Of a stretch of 64,000 bases of DNA, positions 19,047 to 28,392 are shown one piece after another. The position numbers and the translations under genes were made by a program. The notes under the pieces are model-generated. The model worked only from the letters and a program-made list of their open reading frames with translations, was not told the origin of the DNA and did no database searches. This stretch comes from Algoriphagus sp. CAU 1675 (GTDB lineage: Bacteria > Bacteroidota > Bacteroidia > Cytophagales > Cyclobacteriaceae): the NCBI RefSeq assembly GCF_029222925.1, contig NZ_JARHUI010000006.1, positions 62,001 to 126,000 of the forward strand. Reading direction: 5' to 3'. Every line of letters starts with the position of its first letter. The stretch's first letter is position 1.

Positions 19047-19069
19047 GGCTCCCAAATCGAGGAATATCT

Positions 19070-20383
19070 GTGAAAGCGAGAACATTAAAGAAAGACAAGG
19101 TCAATATCATCACCATGGGTTGCTCCAAAAACCTGGTGGATTCCGAAGTGCTTTTGACCCAACTCAAAGGAAACGGAATTAATGCCAGTCATGAGTCCAA
19201 CTCTGACGACAACAATATCATCATTATCAATACCTGTGGGTTTATTGACAATGCGAAGCAGGAGTCCATCGACACGATTTTGCAATACGTTGATGCCAAG
19301 GAACAGGGATTGGTGGATAAAGTTTACGTCACCGGCTGTCTTTCTCAGCGCTACAAAGACGATTTGGAAAAAGAAATCCCTCAAGTGGATGCTTTCTTTG
19401 GGACCAGGGATTTGCCCGCGATTTTGAAAAAATTCAAGGCGGATTACAAGCATGAATTGGTGGGTGAACGTCTTTTGACCCACTCGGCACACTATGCGTA
19501 TATGAAGATTTCCGAAGGATGTGATCGGCCTTGTTCTTTCTGTGCGATTCCTTTGATGCGTGGAGGACATATCTCAAGACCTATTGAGGAGTTGGTCAAA
19601 GAGGCCCAGCACAAAGCATCCCAGGGTACCAAGGAATTACTTTTGATTGCTCAGGATTCCACCTATTACGGATTGGATTTATACAAAAAGAGAAACCTTG
19701 CCGAGCTTCTTCGCCAACTTTCCGATGTGGAGGGGATTGACTGGATCCGCTTGCATTATGCCTATCCTACAGGATTCCCGATGGATGTGATTGAAGTGAT
19801 GAAGGAGCGCCCGAATATCTGCAAGTACCTAGATATTCCTTTGCAGCACGGTTCAACTGATGTGCTGAAAGCCATGAGAAGAGGGACTACCCGGGAAAAG
19901 CAGGAAGAACTGATTCACAGTATCCGGGAGATGATTCCTGAGATTGCGATCCGTACAACCCTGATTGCCGGGCATCCTGGTGAAGGAGAAAAAGAGTTTC
20001 AGGAAATGGTGGACTTTGTCGAGCGAATGAAGTTTGAGCGCTTGGGAGTCTTTACCTATTCCCATGAGGAAAATACACATGCTTACGGCATGGAAGACAA
20101 GCTCTCTCAGGAAGAAAAACAAGAAAGAGCGAATCACCTGATGGATATTCAGGAGCAGATCAGCTATGACCTCAATCAGGAAAAAGTTGGAAAGACTTTC
20201 AAAGTCCTGATTGATAAAAAAGAAGGGGGGTACTTCGTGGGCCGAACTGAATTTGACTCCGTAGAAGTGGACAATGAGGTGCTGATCGATGCCTCCAAAT
20301 TCTATTGCAGAGTAGGGGACTTTGTTCAAGCCAAGGTCTTCGAGGCGACGGAGTTTGATTTGTATGCCGATGTAATTGGCTAA
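19070..20383 (+). CDS. rimO: Ribosomal protein S12 methylthiotransferase RimO
   Basis: The 437-residue radical-SAM enzyme adds a methylthio group to the conserved aspartate of ribosomal protein S12. The N-terminal domain holds three cluster cysteines: Cys18 (MGCSKN), Cys56 (NTCGF) and Cys90 (VTGC). The radical-SAM cluster motif is CDRPCSFC, with Cys151, Cys155 and Cys158. A C-terminal TRAM domain (about 370-437) ends the protein. The MGCSKN and GCDRPCSFCAIP forms point to RimO rather than its relative MiaB. The start is GTG 19070, just after a good promoter box. It is separated from the PUL by a terminator. Confidence 0.96.
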   Translation: MKARTLKKDKVNIITMGCSKNLVDSEVLLTQLKGNGINASHESNSDDNNIIIINTCGFIDNAKQESIDTILQYVDAKEQGLVDKVYVTGCLSQRYKDDLEKEIPQVDAFFGTRDLPAILKKFKADYKHELVGERLLTHSAHYAYMKISEGCDRPCSFCAIPLMRGGHISRPIEELVKEAQHKASQGTKELLLIAQDSTYYGLDLYKKRNLAELLRQLSDVEGIDWIRLHYAYPTGFPMDVIEVMKERPNICKYLDIPLQHGSTDVLKAMRRGTTREKQEELIHSIREMIPEIAIRTTLIAGHPGEGEKEFQEMVDFVERMKFERLGVFTYSHEENTHAYGMEDKLSQEEKQERANHLMDIQEQISYDLNQEKVGKTFKVLIDKKEGGYFVGRTEFDSVEVDNEVLIDASKFYCRVGDFVQAKVFEATEFDLYADVIG

Positions 20384-20460
20384 AAATCAGATTGAAATAA
20401 AGTTGGAGTTATTCGAAGGGACTGTTATTTTTATTTGAATAGCTATTTAACAGGACTAAT

Positions 20461-21780
20461 ATGTGGTCACTTATTGCATCTATTTTTCTTTTTCTTTCAT
20501 CCCCTGATTCAGAGCAACTGAGTTATTTGTATTTCGGGAATACCAATCTATTGGGAGTGGGTAAAATTTTAAATGGAAAAAAAGAAGGATTGTGGAGGGT
20601 TTACTATTCAAATAATCCACTAGACAATCCCGAACCGAGTTTGCTGAAAGCAAATCAGAAAGTATTCGAAGAGAAATTCACTCCAGAACGAGTAGTATTT
20701 CAAATCCATTTCAAAGGAGATCTTCCGGATGGCTTGTTTCAAGAAAATTATCCGTCAGGGGAAATTAAGTCTATCACATCCTTCGAGGAAGGAAAGCAAA
20801 GTGGTGATTTTCGGGAGTTTCATAAAAATGGTGAAATAAAAACCCAAGGAACCTATCTCGATGGAAAAAGAGAAGGGAGTTGGGAAGAGTTTTATGAAAC
20901 TGGAATCACCAAGTTTGAAGTCATATATAAAGAAGGCTTGATGCAAGGCAATTCAAAAGGTTATTTCCCTGACGGCAAGTCCCAATGGGAGATACCTTAT
21001 CAAAATGGCAAAATTAATGGAGAGTACCGGGTATTTTTTGGAAATGGTAATTTGCAAGAAAGAGGAACCTATGAAGGAAAGCTGATTTTACGTGGGAACT
21101 TTTTGAACGGAAGTCCAAATGGCGAATGGGTTTCTTATGACAAAAATGGAAAATTAGTTTTCAAAGGGACTTTTAATCAAGGAATAGCTTCCGGTGAATG
21201 GACCGAGCAGGTTGATGTTGTCAATGGCTTTTATAGAAAAGGAAGCTATGTGGATGGACAAAAAGAAGGAGAATGGATACTGGTTGATGAATCCGGACAA
21301 ACTTCACAAGTTGAATATTTCAAAAAAGGAGAATTGGTTTCGGTGGGGCCATTTATGGTTGGAGTAAAGGAATTAAAAGGGGGCAAGTTGAAGAAAGGAA
21401 CCGGCCAGCGAATATTCTATGATTCAGAGGGGCACATTATAGCGAAGGGTAAATATTCCAAAGGAATTCCAAAGGGCGACTGGTACTTTTATTTTCCAAA
21501 ATCAGATCGAGTTACTGCTGCGGGGAGAATGGTCGGTCCTGATCGGATCGGATTATGGAACTTCTATAGCTTTGAAGGTAAAATCATAGACCAACAAAAT
21601 TATGCTCCCGATTATTCAAATTCCATTGACTCCGACTTTAATTCTCAACCTTTAAGAATTCATAGTTCGAAGGGATATCGGTCATCTCCGAGAGGTGCGG
21701 TTGATGCCATTCAGTCAGCACAGGAAAGTATGTTTAGATCACAAGTCGATTTGAATTCATTCTTCCTTTTAAGAAATTAA
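20461..21780 (+). CDS. Secreted MORN-repeat (YwqK-like) protein of unknown function
   Basis: The 439-residue protein has a short N-terminal hydrophobic segment (likely signal peptide, about 1-17). About ten MORN_2-type repeats follow, seen as the recurring pattern GxYxxGKxxGxWxxYxxxG (for example at YLDGKREGSWEEFYETG, FLNGSPNGEWVSYDKNG and YVDGQKEGEWILVDESG). Such repeats build a beta-sheet array and are common in Bacteroidota exported proteins. Databases often label them YwqK family antitoxin, for which nothing here gives support. No T9SS tail or lipobox is seen. It lies 6 bp before the phosphodiesterase gene and is likely co-transcribed with it. Confidence 0.75.
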   Translation: MWSLIASIFLFLSSPDSEQLSYLYFGNTNLLGVGKILNGKKEGLWRVYYSNNPLDNPEPSLLKANQKVFEEKFTPERVVFQIHFKGDLPDGLFQENYPSGEIKSITSFEEGKQSGDFREFHKNGEIKTQGTYLDGKREGSWEEFYETGITKFEVIYKEGLMQGNSKGYFPDGKSQWEIPYQNGKINGEYRVFFGNGNLQERGTYEGKLILRGNFLNGSPNGEWVSYDKNGKLVFKGTFNQGIASGEWTEQVDVVNGFYRKGSYVDGQKEGEWILVDESGQTSQVEYFKKGELVSVGPFMVGVKELKGGKLKKGTGQRIFYDSEGHIIAKGKYSKGIPKGDWYFYFPKSDRVTAAGRMVGPDRIGLWNFYSFEGKIIDQQNYAPDYSNSIDSDFNSQPLRIHSSKGYRSSPRGAVDAIQSAQESMFRSQVDLNSFFLLRN

Positions 21781-21786
21781 GTTTAT

Positions 21787-22677
21787 ATGACATCCAACAT
21801 GAAGTTTTTGAAAAATATTCTCATAGTACTTTTGGGGGGCTTTCCGATTTCCGGTTTTGCTCAATTTTCCTATGATATGCAAGGCCATAGAGGAGCAAGA
21901 GGCTTGATGCCGGAAAACACCATCCCGGCTATGATCAAAGCCCTGGAGTTAGGTTCTACCCGTTTGGAAGTGGATTTGGCAATCTCCAAAGACGGAGAGG
22001 TGATCGTTTCCCATGAGCCATACATGAATCCGCTGATATGTTGGGATCCGGAAGGAGCCGAGATTCTCTCTGATGATAAATCACACAATATTTATCAAAT
22101 GACCTATCAGGAAATCCAGACTTATGATTGTGGAAGCAAAATACATCCGGGATTTCCTCAGCAGGTTAAATTCCATGTGACCAAGCCTAGGTTGAAGGAT
22201 GTTTTTGCAGTAGTGGATCAGTATGCGGATAACTTTGGGTACTTGAAACCTAATTACAATATTGAAATCAAAAGCTCTCCTGAAGGAGACGGGGTTTACC
22301 ATCCGGAAGTCGGGGAGTTTTCGGAAATAGTTCTGAAACTAATCCAGGAAACCATAGGTTTGGAGCGGGTGAATATCCAGTCCTTTGACTTTAGGGTGCT
22401 GCAATATCTCCACAAAAAGCATCCAGATGTGGAACTTGCCATGTTGGTTTCCAATGCGGCAGAATATGAAAAGCAACTGGAAGAGTTGGGATTTCAGCCC
22501 GAAATTTATTCTCCCCATTTCAGTGCGCTGTCCAAGGAGGCGGTTCAAGTCCTTCATGAAAGAGGAATGAAGATTGTCCCATGGACAGTCAATACTGCCG
22601 AACAGATGAATGCCTTACTGGATATGGGAGTGGATGGGATTATTACGGATTATCCTAACCTGGCTCCTAAGCGTTAA
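21787..22677 (+). CDS. Glycerophosphodiester phosphodiesterase family protein
   Basis: The 296-residue exported enzyme probably hydrolyses glycerophosphodiesters to an alcohol and glycerol 3-phosphate. A signal peptide ends near GFAQ; the ATG at 21799 gives a tighter signal than the one at 21787. GDPD active-site motifs are present: GHRGARGLMPENT (catalytic His, Arg and Glu), LEVDLAISKDGEVIVSHE (metal ligands and second His), IEIKSS, and the C-terminal VPWTVNT and DGIITDYP. It is a single GDPD domain of normal length, probably periplasmic. Confidence 0.92.
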   Translation: MTSNMKFLKNILIVLLGGFPISGFAQFSYDMQGHRGARGLMPENTIPAMIKALELGSTRLEVDLAISKDGEVIVSHEPYMNPLICWDPEGAEILSDDKSHNIYQMTYQEIQTYDCGSKIHPGFPQQVKFHVTKPRLKDVFAVVDQYADNFGYLKPNYNIEIKSSPEGDGVYHPEVGEFSEIVLKLIQETIGLERVNIQSFDFRVLQYLHKKHPDVELAMLVSNAAEYEKQLEELGFQPEIYSPHFSALSKEAVQVLHERGMKIVPWTVNTAEQMNALLDMGVDGIITDYPNLAPKR

Positions 22678-22721
22678 TTTTTGCCGTTTGACTTCCTTGG
22701 GTTAATTTAGCCGACTAAAAT

Positions 22722-22731
22722 CCCCCCCCCC
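22722..22731 (+). repeat. C10 homopolymer directly before a start codon
   Basis: Ten consecutive C residues end 2 bp before the ATG at 22734 of the GNAT-like gene, in the ribosome-binding region. Such tracts are prone to slippage. They are rare in a genome of this AT content. Confidence 0.9.
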
Positions 22732-22733
22732 GA

Positions 22734-23897
22734 ATGAAGCTGATTGAAGTGACCACGCCTGCCCATCAGAAGGAATTTATTGAGATGGCGGTCAGGCTGT
22801 ATAAAAAGGAAAAAAACTGGATCCGTCCCCTGGACAATGACATCGAAGGACTTTTTCATCCGGAGACCAATAAGCTTTTCAGAAACGGAGCCAAAGCCAA
22901 ACGCTGGCTGCTTCAGGATGATGCCGGAAAGACCATTGGTAGGATTGCAGCCTTTATCAATCCCAAGATGAAAGAAAAGCAACCTACAGGCGGGGTTGGT
23001 TTTTTTGAATGTATTGATAGCGAGGAAGCAGCGTTTATGCTCTTTGACGTGGCTAAGGATTGGTTGCAAAGCGAGGGGATGGAAGCCATGGATGGCCCGA
23101 TCAATTTCGGCGAACGGGACAAGTGGTGGGGCTTGTTGGTAGATGGGTTTACCGAGCCCAACTACAATATGCCTTATAATTTCAGTTACTATCAGAAGTT
23201 CTTCGAGGATTACGGATTTCAGCTGTATTTCAAGCAGTTTACCTACATGCGTCCGGTGCAGGAATTGGGCTTTGATGAGAAAATGATCAAGAGGGCCAAT
23301 GCCGTAATCGATAATCCGGATTATTCATTTCGCTATATCAAGGGGAAGGAACTTCAGGAGAAAGCGCCGGAATATTTCATGACCGTTTACAATAAAGCTT
23401 GGGCCCGTCACATGGGGAAGTCCCTTTCCCTGAAAGAAGCTCAGCTGATGTTTGGGAAAATGAAACCCATCATCGATGCCCGTTTGATTTATTTCGGGTT
23501 TTACAAAGGGGAGCCCGTTTCCTTTTTCATTCAAATCCCGGAGATCAACCAGATTTTCAAACATGTAAACGGGAAGATGGATTTGATTGGGAAGTTGAAG
23601 TTTCTCTGGTACAAGACCTTTTCTCCACCCAATAAAATGCTGGGTTTAGTTTTTGGTGTGGTTCCTGAGCACCAGGGCAAGGGAGTGGAAAGTGCGATGA
23701 TCATCAGTTACGACAAAATGAGCGGAAAATCCTCTTTCCCTTACAAGACCATTGAGATGAACTGGATCGGGGATTTCAATCCGAAGATGATGCGGGTTTG
23801 TGAACAGCTTCTGGCGACCATCTACAAGACCCATCATACCTATCGTTATTTGTTCGATCGGGAAAAGCCCTTCGAGAGACATCCCATCTTTGATTAA
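22734..23897 (+). CDS. GNAT-superfamily-like protein, function unknown
   Basis: The 387-residue soluble protein has two acyltransferase-like halves. The N-terminal half contains a strand-rich stretch (AKRWLLQDDAGKTIGRIAAF) like the central strands of GNAT folds. The C-terminal half has VFGVVPEHQGKGVESAMI, close to the acetyl-CoA-binding QxxGxG/A motif. Proteins of this size and type are widespread in Bacteroidota without known substrate; transfer of an acyl or aminoacyl group is only a guess. No signal peptide is seen. The start is fixed by ATG 22734 right behind the C10 tract. The upstream phosphodiesterase ends 56 bp before. Confidence 0.7.
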   Translation: MKLIEVTTPAHQKEFIEMAVRLYKKEKNWIRPLDNDIEGLFHPETNKLFRNGAKAKRWLLQDDAGKTIGRIAAFINPKMKEKQPTGGVGFFECIDSEEAAFMLFDVAKDWLQSEGMEAMDGPINFGERDKWWGLLVDGFTEPNYNMPYNFSYYQKFFEDYGFQLYFKQFTYMRPVQELGFDEKMIKRANAVIDNPDYSFRYIKGKELQEKAPEYFMTVYNKAWARHMGKSLSLKEAQLMFGKMKPIIDARLIYFGFYKGEPVSFFIQIPEINQIFKHVNGKMDLIGKLKFLWYKTFSPPNKMLGLVFGVVPEHQGKGVESAMIISYDKMSGKSSFPYKTIEMNWIGDFNPKMMRVCEQLLATIYKTHHTYRYLFDREKPFERHPIFD

Positions 23898-23992
23898 ACA
23901 AGAACTTTGACGAGGCTAAAGCTGGTAGTCTTGTCCTATTTATGATTTCCATTAGCTTTCCAAGGTAATCTTTCAATAATACAATTCCATAA

Positions 23993-24988
23993 ATGAAAAA
24001 ATACGACGTAGCGGGCATAGGAAATGCCTTGGTAGATATTGAGTTTGAGGTAAATGATCAGTTTTTTGCTGACAATGGCGTGGAAAAAGGCCTGATGACT
24101 TTGGTGGACGAAGACCGGCAAAATCACCTGATGAAAACCATCAACCATGATGTTGCGAAAAAGCAAGCTGGTGGTTCTGCTGCCAATACTGTGGTAGCTG
24201 TGAGTCAATTTGGAGGGAAGTCCTTTTATTGTTTTCGGGTGGCCAATGATGACTTGGGACATTTCTATTTGCAAAATTTAATTGATTCAGGTGTTGATGT
24301 TGCCTTGGTTCCGGAACTTTTGGAAAACGGGGTAACAGGTAAATGTCTGGTGATGGTGACTGAGGACTCTGAAAGGACGATGAATACTTTTCTTGGAATC
24401 ACTCAGAATTTCTCCGTAAAGGATATTCATGATTCTGCGATCAAAGACTCTCAGTTTTTATTTATTGAAGGATATTTGGTGACCTCTCCCAATGGAAAAG
24501 AAGCCATGCTTCATGCAAAAAAAGTAGCGGAGGAATCCGGAACCAAGGTGGCATTGACTTTTTCTGATCCAGCCATGGTCAAATATTTTAAAGGGAATTT
24601 TGATGATGTCATCGGTCCGAGTGTGGATTTGCTTTTTGCCAATGAGGAAGAAGCTATGCTGTATACCGGAAAAAGTAATTTGATGGAGGTCCGTGAGGAA
24701 ATGAAAAAAGCAGCAAAGCATTTTGTGATCACTCAAGGCAAAAACGGAGCGATGATCTTTGACGGAGATACTTTTATAGACATCGAACCCTATAAAACCA
24801 CCGCCATCGACAGCAATGGGGCAGGAGATATGTTTGCGGGAGCATTTCTGTATGGGGTTACCAACGGGCACAGTTATGCTTCTAGTGGAAAACTGGCTTC
24901 TATGGCCAGTTCACAAATCGTAAGTCAGTTTGGGCCCCGCCTACAATGGCATCAGGCCAAGGATATTTTGGCGAGATTGAATCCCTGA
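23993..24988 (+). CDS. PfkB family kinase, adenosine-kinase-like
   Basis: The 331-residue ribokinase/PfkB fold enzyme opens with YDVAGIGNALVDIEF and has QAGGSAANTVVAVSQFGG (substrate side) and the PfkB C-terminal signature DSNGAGDMFAGAFLYG with the catalytic Asp of the GAGD motif. Bacteroidota proteins of this type are usually named adenosine kinase (adenosine to AMP); other nucleoside or sugar substrates are possible. It stands alone and is ended by a terminator shared with the convergent nitroreductase. Confidence 0.85.
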   Translation: MKKYDVAGIGNALVDIEFEVNDQFFADNGVEKGLMTLVDEDRQNHLMKTINHDVAKKQAGGSAANTVVAVSQFGGKSFYCFRVANDDLGHFYLQNLIDSGVDVALVPELLENGVTGKCLVMVTEDSERTMNTFLGITQNFSVKDIHDSAIKDSQFLFIEGYLVTSPNGKEAMLHAKKVAEESGTKVALTFSDPAMVKYFKGNFDDVIGPSVDLLFANEEEAMLYTGKSNLMEVREEMKKAAKHFVITQGKNGAMIFDGDTFIDIEPYKTTAIDSNGAGDMFAGAFLYGVTNGHSYASSGKLASMASSQIVSQFGPRLQWHQAKDILARLNP

Positions 24989-24995
24989 TAAGAAT

Positions 24996-25023
24996 TCCCG
25001 GAACAAACCTTCCGGGATTTTTT
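24996..25023. terminator. Bidirectional terminator between kinase and nitroreductase genes
   Basis: TCCCGGAA (24996-25003) and TTCCGGGA (25010-25017) form an 8-bp stem with loop CAAACC, followed by T6 on the plus strand. On the minus strand it directly overlaps and follows the nitroreductase stop codon. Confidence 0.85.
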
Positions 25024-25747
25024 ATGCCTTGGTAAAGATGAGTTCCTCCTTTGGCAAGCGGAAGCGCTCTCCATAGATTCCCTCCGGAAGTCCCTTGCCA
25101 CAGCCTATGATCATGCAGATTTCAGATGCCTTGGGCAAGTTTAACAGTTTTTTGATCCGTTTGGAATCATAGCCTTCCATGGGGCAGGTGTCATAGCCTG
25201 AGGCTTTCATTCCCAGCATGAAAGTCATGGAGGCCAAGGCGGCACTTTTGTGGACGGATATTCGCACTTCGGATTCACCGACTTCCCTGACCATAGGTCT
25301 TCGCAAACCAACCCACCAGGCCACGATTTTTTTCAGAGTGGACCATCCGGGATATTTTCCAAATAGTTTGGGAATCAATTTGTCGTAATAGCTCAATGCC
25401 CTTTTGATTTTCTCCGGGGACTGATTTTGCCGGGAGTGTTTGATATACTCATAGTTTGCCTTTGCCCGGGATTTCCAGAGATCCCTCCGGGTAATTACTA
25501 CCACTAATTCGCGGGCTGTAGTTGCTGCTTTTTGGTGCATGCAAAGTTGGGCCAAGGGATTTTTCAATGCTGAACTCTCAGGAACCCTGATAAACTCGTA
25601 CAGTTGGAGGTTGGAACTATTGGGGGACAAAATGGCCGCTTCCAGACATTTTTTGACTATGTCGTGATCAAAGGGAGCTTCCTGATCAAATATGCGAATA
25701 GACCTGCGCTGTTCCACCGCTTCAAAGAAACCAATTTCCTGTACCAT
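25022..25747 (-). CDS. Nitroreductase family protein
   Basis: The FMN-dependent oxidoreductase fold (241 residues from ATG 25747; a TTG three codons upstream also opens the frame) is supported by the N-terminal EQRRSIRIFDQEAP (phosphate-binding RRSxR), the NSSNLQLYEF turn and a C-terminal SGYDTCPMEGYD and MIIGCGKG flavin-binding region. A long middle insertion (about 95-155, rich in Lys and Arg) is larger than in short nitroreductases. The natural substrate is unknown; NAD(P)H-dependent reduction of quinones or nitro compounds is typical of the family. Confidence 0.88.
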   Translation of the reverse strand: MVQEIGFFEAVEQRRSIRIFDQEAPFDHDIVKKCLEAAILSPNSSNLQLYEFIRVPESSALKNPLAQLCMHQKAATTARELVVVITRRDLWKSRAKANYEYIKHSRQNQSPEKIKRALSYYDKLIPKLFGKYPGWSTLKKIVAWWVGLRRPMVREVGESEVRISVHKSAALASMTFMLGMKASGYDTCPMEGYDSKRIKKLLNLPKASEICMIIGCGKGLPEGIYGERFRLPKEELIFTKA

Positions 25748-25802
25748 TTGCCTCAATTTTGAATCTCAGAATGGATCAAACTATGATTGACCCAAAATAT
25801 CC

Positions 25803-25820
25803 ATATCTTGGGCAAGATAT
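25803..25820. promoter_or_regulatory. Perfect palindrome, possible operator
   Basis: ATATCTTG (25803-25810) and CAAGATAT (25813-25820) form a perfect 8-bp inverted repeat with a GG centre. It lies in the divergent region 25 bp before the DUF5687 start and overlaps a weak -7-like TATCTTGG. There is no T-run, so it is more likely a binding site than a terminator. Confidence 0.45.
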
Positions 25821-25844
25821 AATTTTCATAGAAAGATTTGGCCT

Positions 25845-27332
25845 ATGTTTTTCGAATTGATTCGGTTGCAGTTTCTGAAAACCGCTCGATCCACCTCCTT
25901 TGCCAAAAGTTTACTCACGGGCATTTTCGTTGGCTTTGTCATTTTGCTCTTGTTGAGTTATGTGTTTTTGGCAGGATTGTTTTTAGGGAGAATCATTGAG
26001 CAACTGGCTGAAGGGCAGGATCCCTTGACTGTATTGAACAGTTACTTGGTCTTTTTCTTCCTGACGGAATTCATGTACCGGTATTTTATCCAAAAGCTTC
26101 CGGTGGTGGAGTTAGAAAGCCTTCTTCATCTTCCCATAGGAAAGAACAAGATCATTCACATGCTTCTCGTCCGCTCCTTTATTTCTCCTATCAATCTCAT
26201 CGCCTTGCTTCTTTTTCTCCCTTTTGGAGTGCAGGTGATTTTTCCGGAGTTTGGACTGATGTCCTTGTTGGGGTGGATTGGATCCATATTGCTGACCAGC
26301 TGGACACTTCATTGGTTTATGCTTTGGTTTAAGCAGCGCTTTGAAGACAGTATTTGGGGCTTGGCCGGCGTTTTCGCCGTTTTATTGGCAAGTGCAGGCT
26401 CAAGTTACTTTGGCTGGTACAACTTGGGAGAGCTTATGAAGCCGGTATTTGATTTTGCAATTCTCCACCCTGTATCTGTCATGGGAATGCTTTTGCTGGC
26501 AGCTTTGAGTTATTGGTTGTGTTTTGGCTATTATCTGGATCATGCGTATTTGGAGGACCTCTCAGAGGAAGAGGATGTCAGGTTTGTGGGGAAATCTATC
26601 GGTCTGCTTTCGAGGTTTGGCTTGGCTGGGGAGTTGGCCAATTTGGAATGGAAACTCATCATCAGGCATAAAAGAAGCCGGACCTTCCTGACGCTTTCGG
26701 CCTTCTTCCTGCTTTACGGTTTGATTTTTTATACCAATCCTGCCTATGGTGTGGCAGGGGAAATTTCTCCGATTTACATATTTGTGGGGATTTTCATCAC
26801 CGGGATTTTTATGATCCAGTATGGGCAATTGTTTCTCGGTTGGAATTCAGGCAATTTTGATTTTTTCCTTAATAAAAAATCCGGAGTAGAGGCCTTAATT
26901 CAGGGGAAATACCTGTTGTTTTTTGGGATATCGGGGCTCTGTTTTTTGGCCTCCGTTCCCTATGTGTATTTTGGCTGGCATATTTTGCTAATTCACGTTG
27001 CAACCTATTTGTTCAATGTTGGCATTTTGGTTCATGTTATCATTTACCTGGCACTTTGGAAGCCGAAACCATTTGACCTGAATAAGGGAGCCATGTTCAA
27101 CTATGAAGGGGTTGGCGCTGCCCAATGGTTGATGGTACTTCCTTTGATGGGCCTGCCTTATCTGGTTTACCTGCCATTTTCCCTGTTGATCAATGACTAT
27201 GCAGGCCTGTTGGCTTTGGGGATATGTGGTGTGGTCGGGATCCTGGCTTTTAAGCCACTTAGCAGGATTAATGTCAACCGGGTATACAACAATAAATACG
27301 AAATCTCATCTTCTTTTCGACAAGAATTATGA
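25845..27332 (+). CDS. DUF5687 family integral membrane protein (ABC export permease)
   Basis: The 495-residue protein has roughly ten to twelve hydrophobic segments spread along its length (for example near 27-55, 60-80, 105-130, 145-165, 180-200 and 215-235, and the C-terminal half from 285 on). In Bacteroidota, DUF5687 genes are paired with an ABC ATPase, as here: the ATPase start overlaps this stop by 4 bp (ATGA). It would form the membrane channel of an ABC-2-like exporter; the cargo is unknown. Confidence 0.87.
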   Translation: MFFELIRLQFLKTARSTSFAKSLLTGIFVGFVILLLLSYVFLAGLFLGRIIEQLAEGQDPLTVLNSYLVFFFLTEFMYRYFIQKLPVVELESLLHLPIGKNKIIHMLLVRSFISPINLIALLLFLPFGVQVIFPEFGLMSLLGWIGSILLTSWTLHWFMLWFKQRFEDSIWGLAGVFAVLLASAGSSYFGWYNLGELMKPVFDFAILHPVSVMGMLLLAALSYWLCFGYYLDHAYLEDLSEEEDVRFVGKSIGLLSRFGLAGELANLEWKLIIRHKRSRTFLTLSAFFLLYGLIFYTNPAYGVAGEISPIYIFVGIFITGIFMIQYGQLFLGWNSGNFDFFLNKKSGVEALIQGKYLLFFGISGLCFLASVPYVYFGWHILLIHVATYLFNVGILVHVIIYLALWKPKPFDLNKGAMFNYEGVGAAQWLMVLPLMGLPYLVYLPFSLLINDYAGLLALGICGVVGILAFKPLSRINVNRVYNNKYEISSSFRQEL

Positions 27333-28024
27333 TCACTGTAAAGAATCTGAAAAAGCAATACAAAGAAAATGTGGTGTTGGATGTGGAGGAACTTTTCATT
27401 CCCGGCTCCCAGTGTTTTGGGTTGGTAGGAAATAATGGGGCAGGGAAAACCACTTTGTTCAGAATCATTTTAGATCTGGTAAGGGCTACATCCGGTTATG
27501 TGGAGATCAACGGGGTGGAGGTGAGTAAATCCGAAGAATGGAAAGCCAGTACAGGCGCTTATCTAGATGAGCATATGTTGTTGGGGTACCTGACTCCGGA
27601 TGAGTATTTTCAGACACTGCGGAAGATTTATGGAATGTCGGAGTCCGATTTGAAATTGCATCTGGACAAGTTTGTGGAGCTATTCAATGAGGAAGTGTTA
27701 GGAAAGAAAAAATACATCCGCGATTTGTCCAAAGGGAATCTAAAAAAAGTTGGGATTGCAGCCGCGATGATGGGTAAACCAGAGGTGGTATTGTTGGATG
27801 AGCCATTCGAAAACCTGGATCCAAGTTCACAGATCAGGCTGAAAAAACTCATTCTTCAGGAAAAGGAGAATTCCAGGATCACTTTCCTGATCTCCTCCCA
27901 TGACCTAAACCATGTCACGGAACTCTGTGACCGGATTGTATTGCTTGAAAAAGGGAAGATCATCCGTGACCTGAATGACAAATCCGCCATGATGAGCGAA
28001 TTGGAGGCATACTTCACGGGTTAA
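27329..28024 (+). CDS. ABC transporter ATP-binding protein
   Basis: The 231-residue ATPase has Walker A GNNGAGKTT (about residue 36), signature LSKGNLKKV, Walker B VVLLDEPFENLD and the switch His in ISSHDLNH. The signature departs from the common LSGGQ form, as is usual in ABC-2-type exporter ATPases. Its start overlaps the DUF5687 stop by 4 bp, which implies translational coupling and a joint complex. Confidence 0.94.
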   Translation: MITVKNLKKQYKENVVLDVEELFIPGSQCFGLVGNNGAGKTTLFRIILDLVRATSGYVEINGVEVSKSEEWKASTGAYLDEHMLLGYLTPDEYFQTLRKIYGMSESDLKLHLDKFVELFNEEVLGKKKYIRDLSKGNLKKVGIAAAMMGKPEVVLLDEPFENLDPSSQIRLKKLILQEKENSRITFLISSHDLNHVTELCDRIVLLEKGKIIRDLNDKSAMMSELEAYFTG

Positions 28025-28038
28025 TTCGGCTGGGGGAT

Positions 28039-28392
28039 TTACTGAAGGAAAAATTGCTGTTCACCGCAAACCCGCATTAATTTGGATTCAATGCAGCCTC
28101 GGTAAAGGTATTCACCTGTCTGAGATCCTTTGAATTTTTTCAGGCTGACAATTCTTCCAGACTTTCCCGCTACACTTTCGCTAAACACATCCTGTCCGTT
28201 TACTTCCCATACCATCCGCCATTCATTAGTGGAAGGAAGCCCTTTAACTACGAGCAAAAGGCCTACACTGTCCTGCACTCGGAAATTGGGGCCATCTACG
28301 ACTGTTACTTCCTCTATGGTGAAATCGGAGGGCTCCGGCGGAATGATATTGCAGCCAAATAGGATCAAAAAAAGAGGGGTGAGTTTTTTCAT
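28039..28392 (-). CDS. Small lipoprotein of unknown function
   Basis: The 117-residue protein has a lipoprotein signal (MKKLTPLFLILFGC, Cys14). The mature part is beta-rich, with two cysteines (RGCIESK and RVCGEQQ) that could form a disulfide. I recognise no family. It converges with the ABC gene, only 14 bp from its stop, with no clear terminator between. Confidence 0.6.
   Translation of the reverse strand: MKKLTPLFLILFGCNIIPPEPSDFTIEEVTVVDGPNFRVQDSVGLLLVVKGLPSTNEWRMVWEVNGQDVFSESVAGKSGRIVSLKKFKGSQTGEYLYRGCIESKLMRVCGEQQFFLQ

Noticed and set aside
20461..21780. Antitoxin role for the MORN-repeat protein
   Set aside because: The YwqK antitoxin label is common for this repeat, but no toxin gene is adjacent and the protein looks exported.
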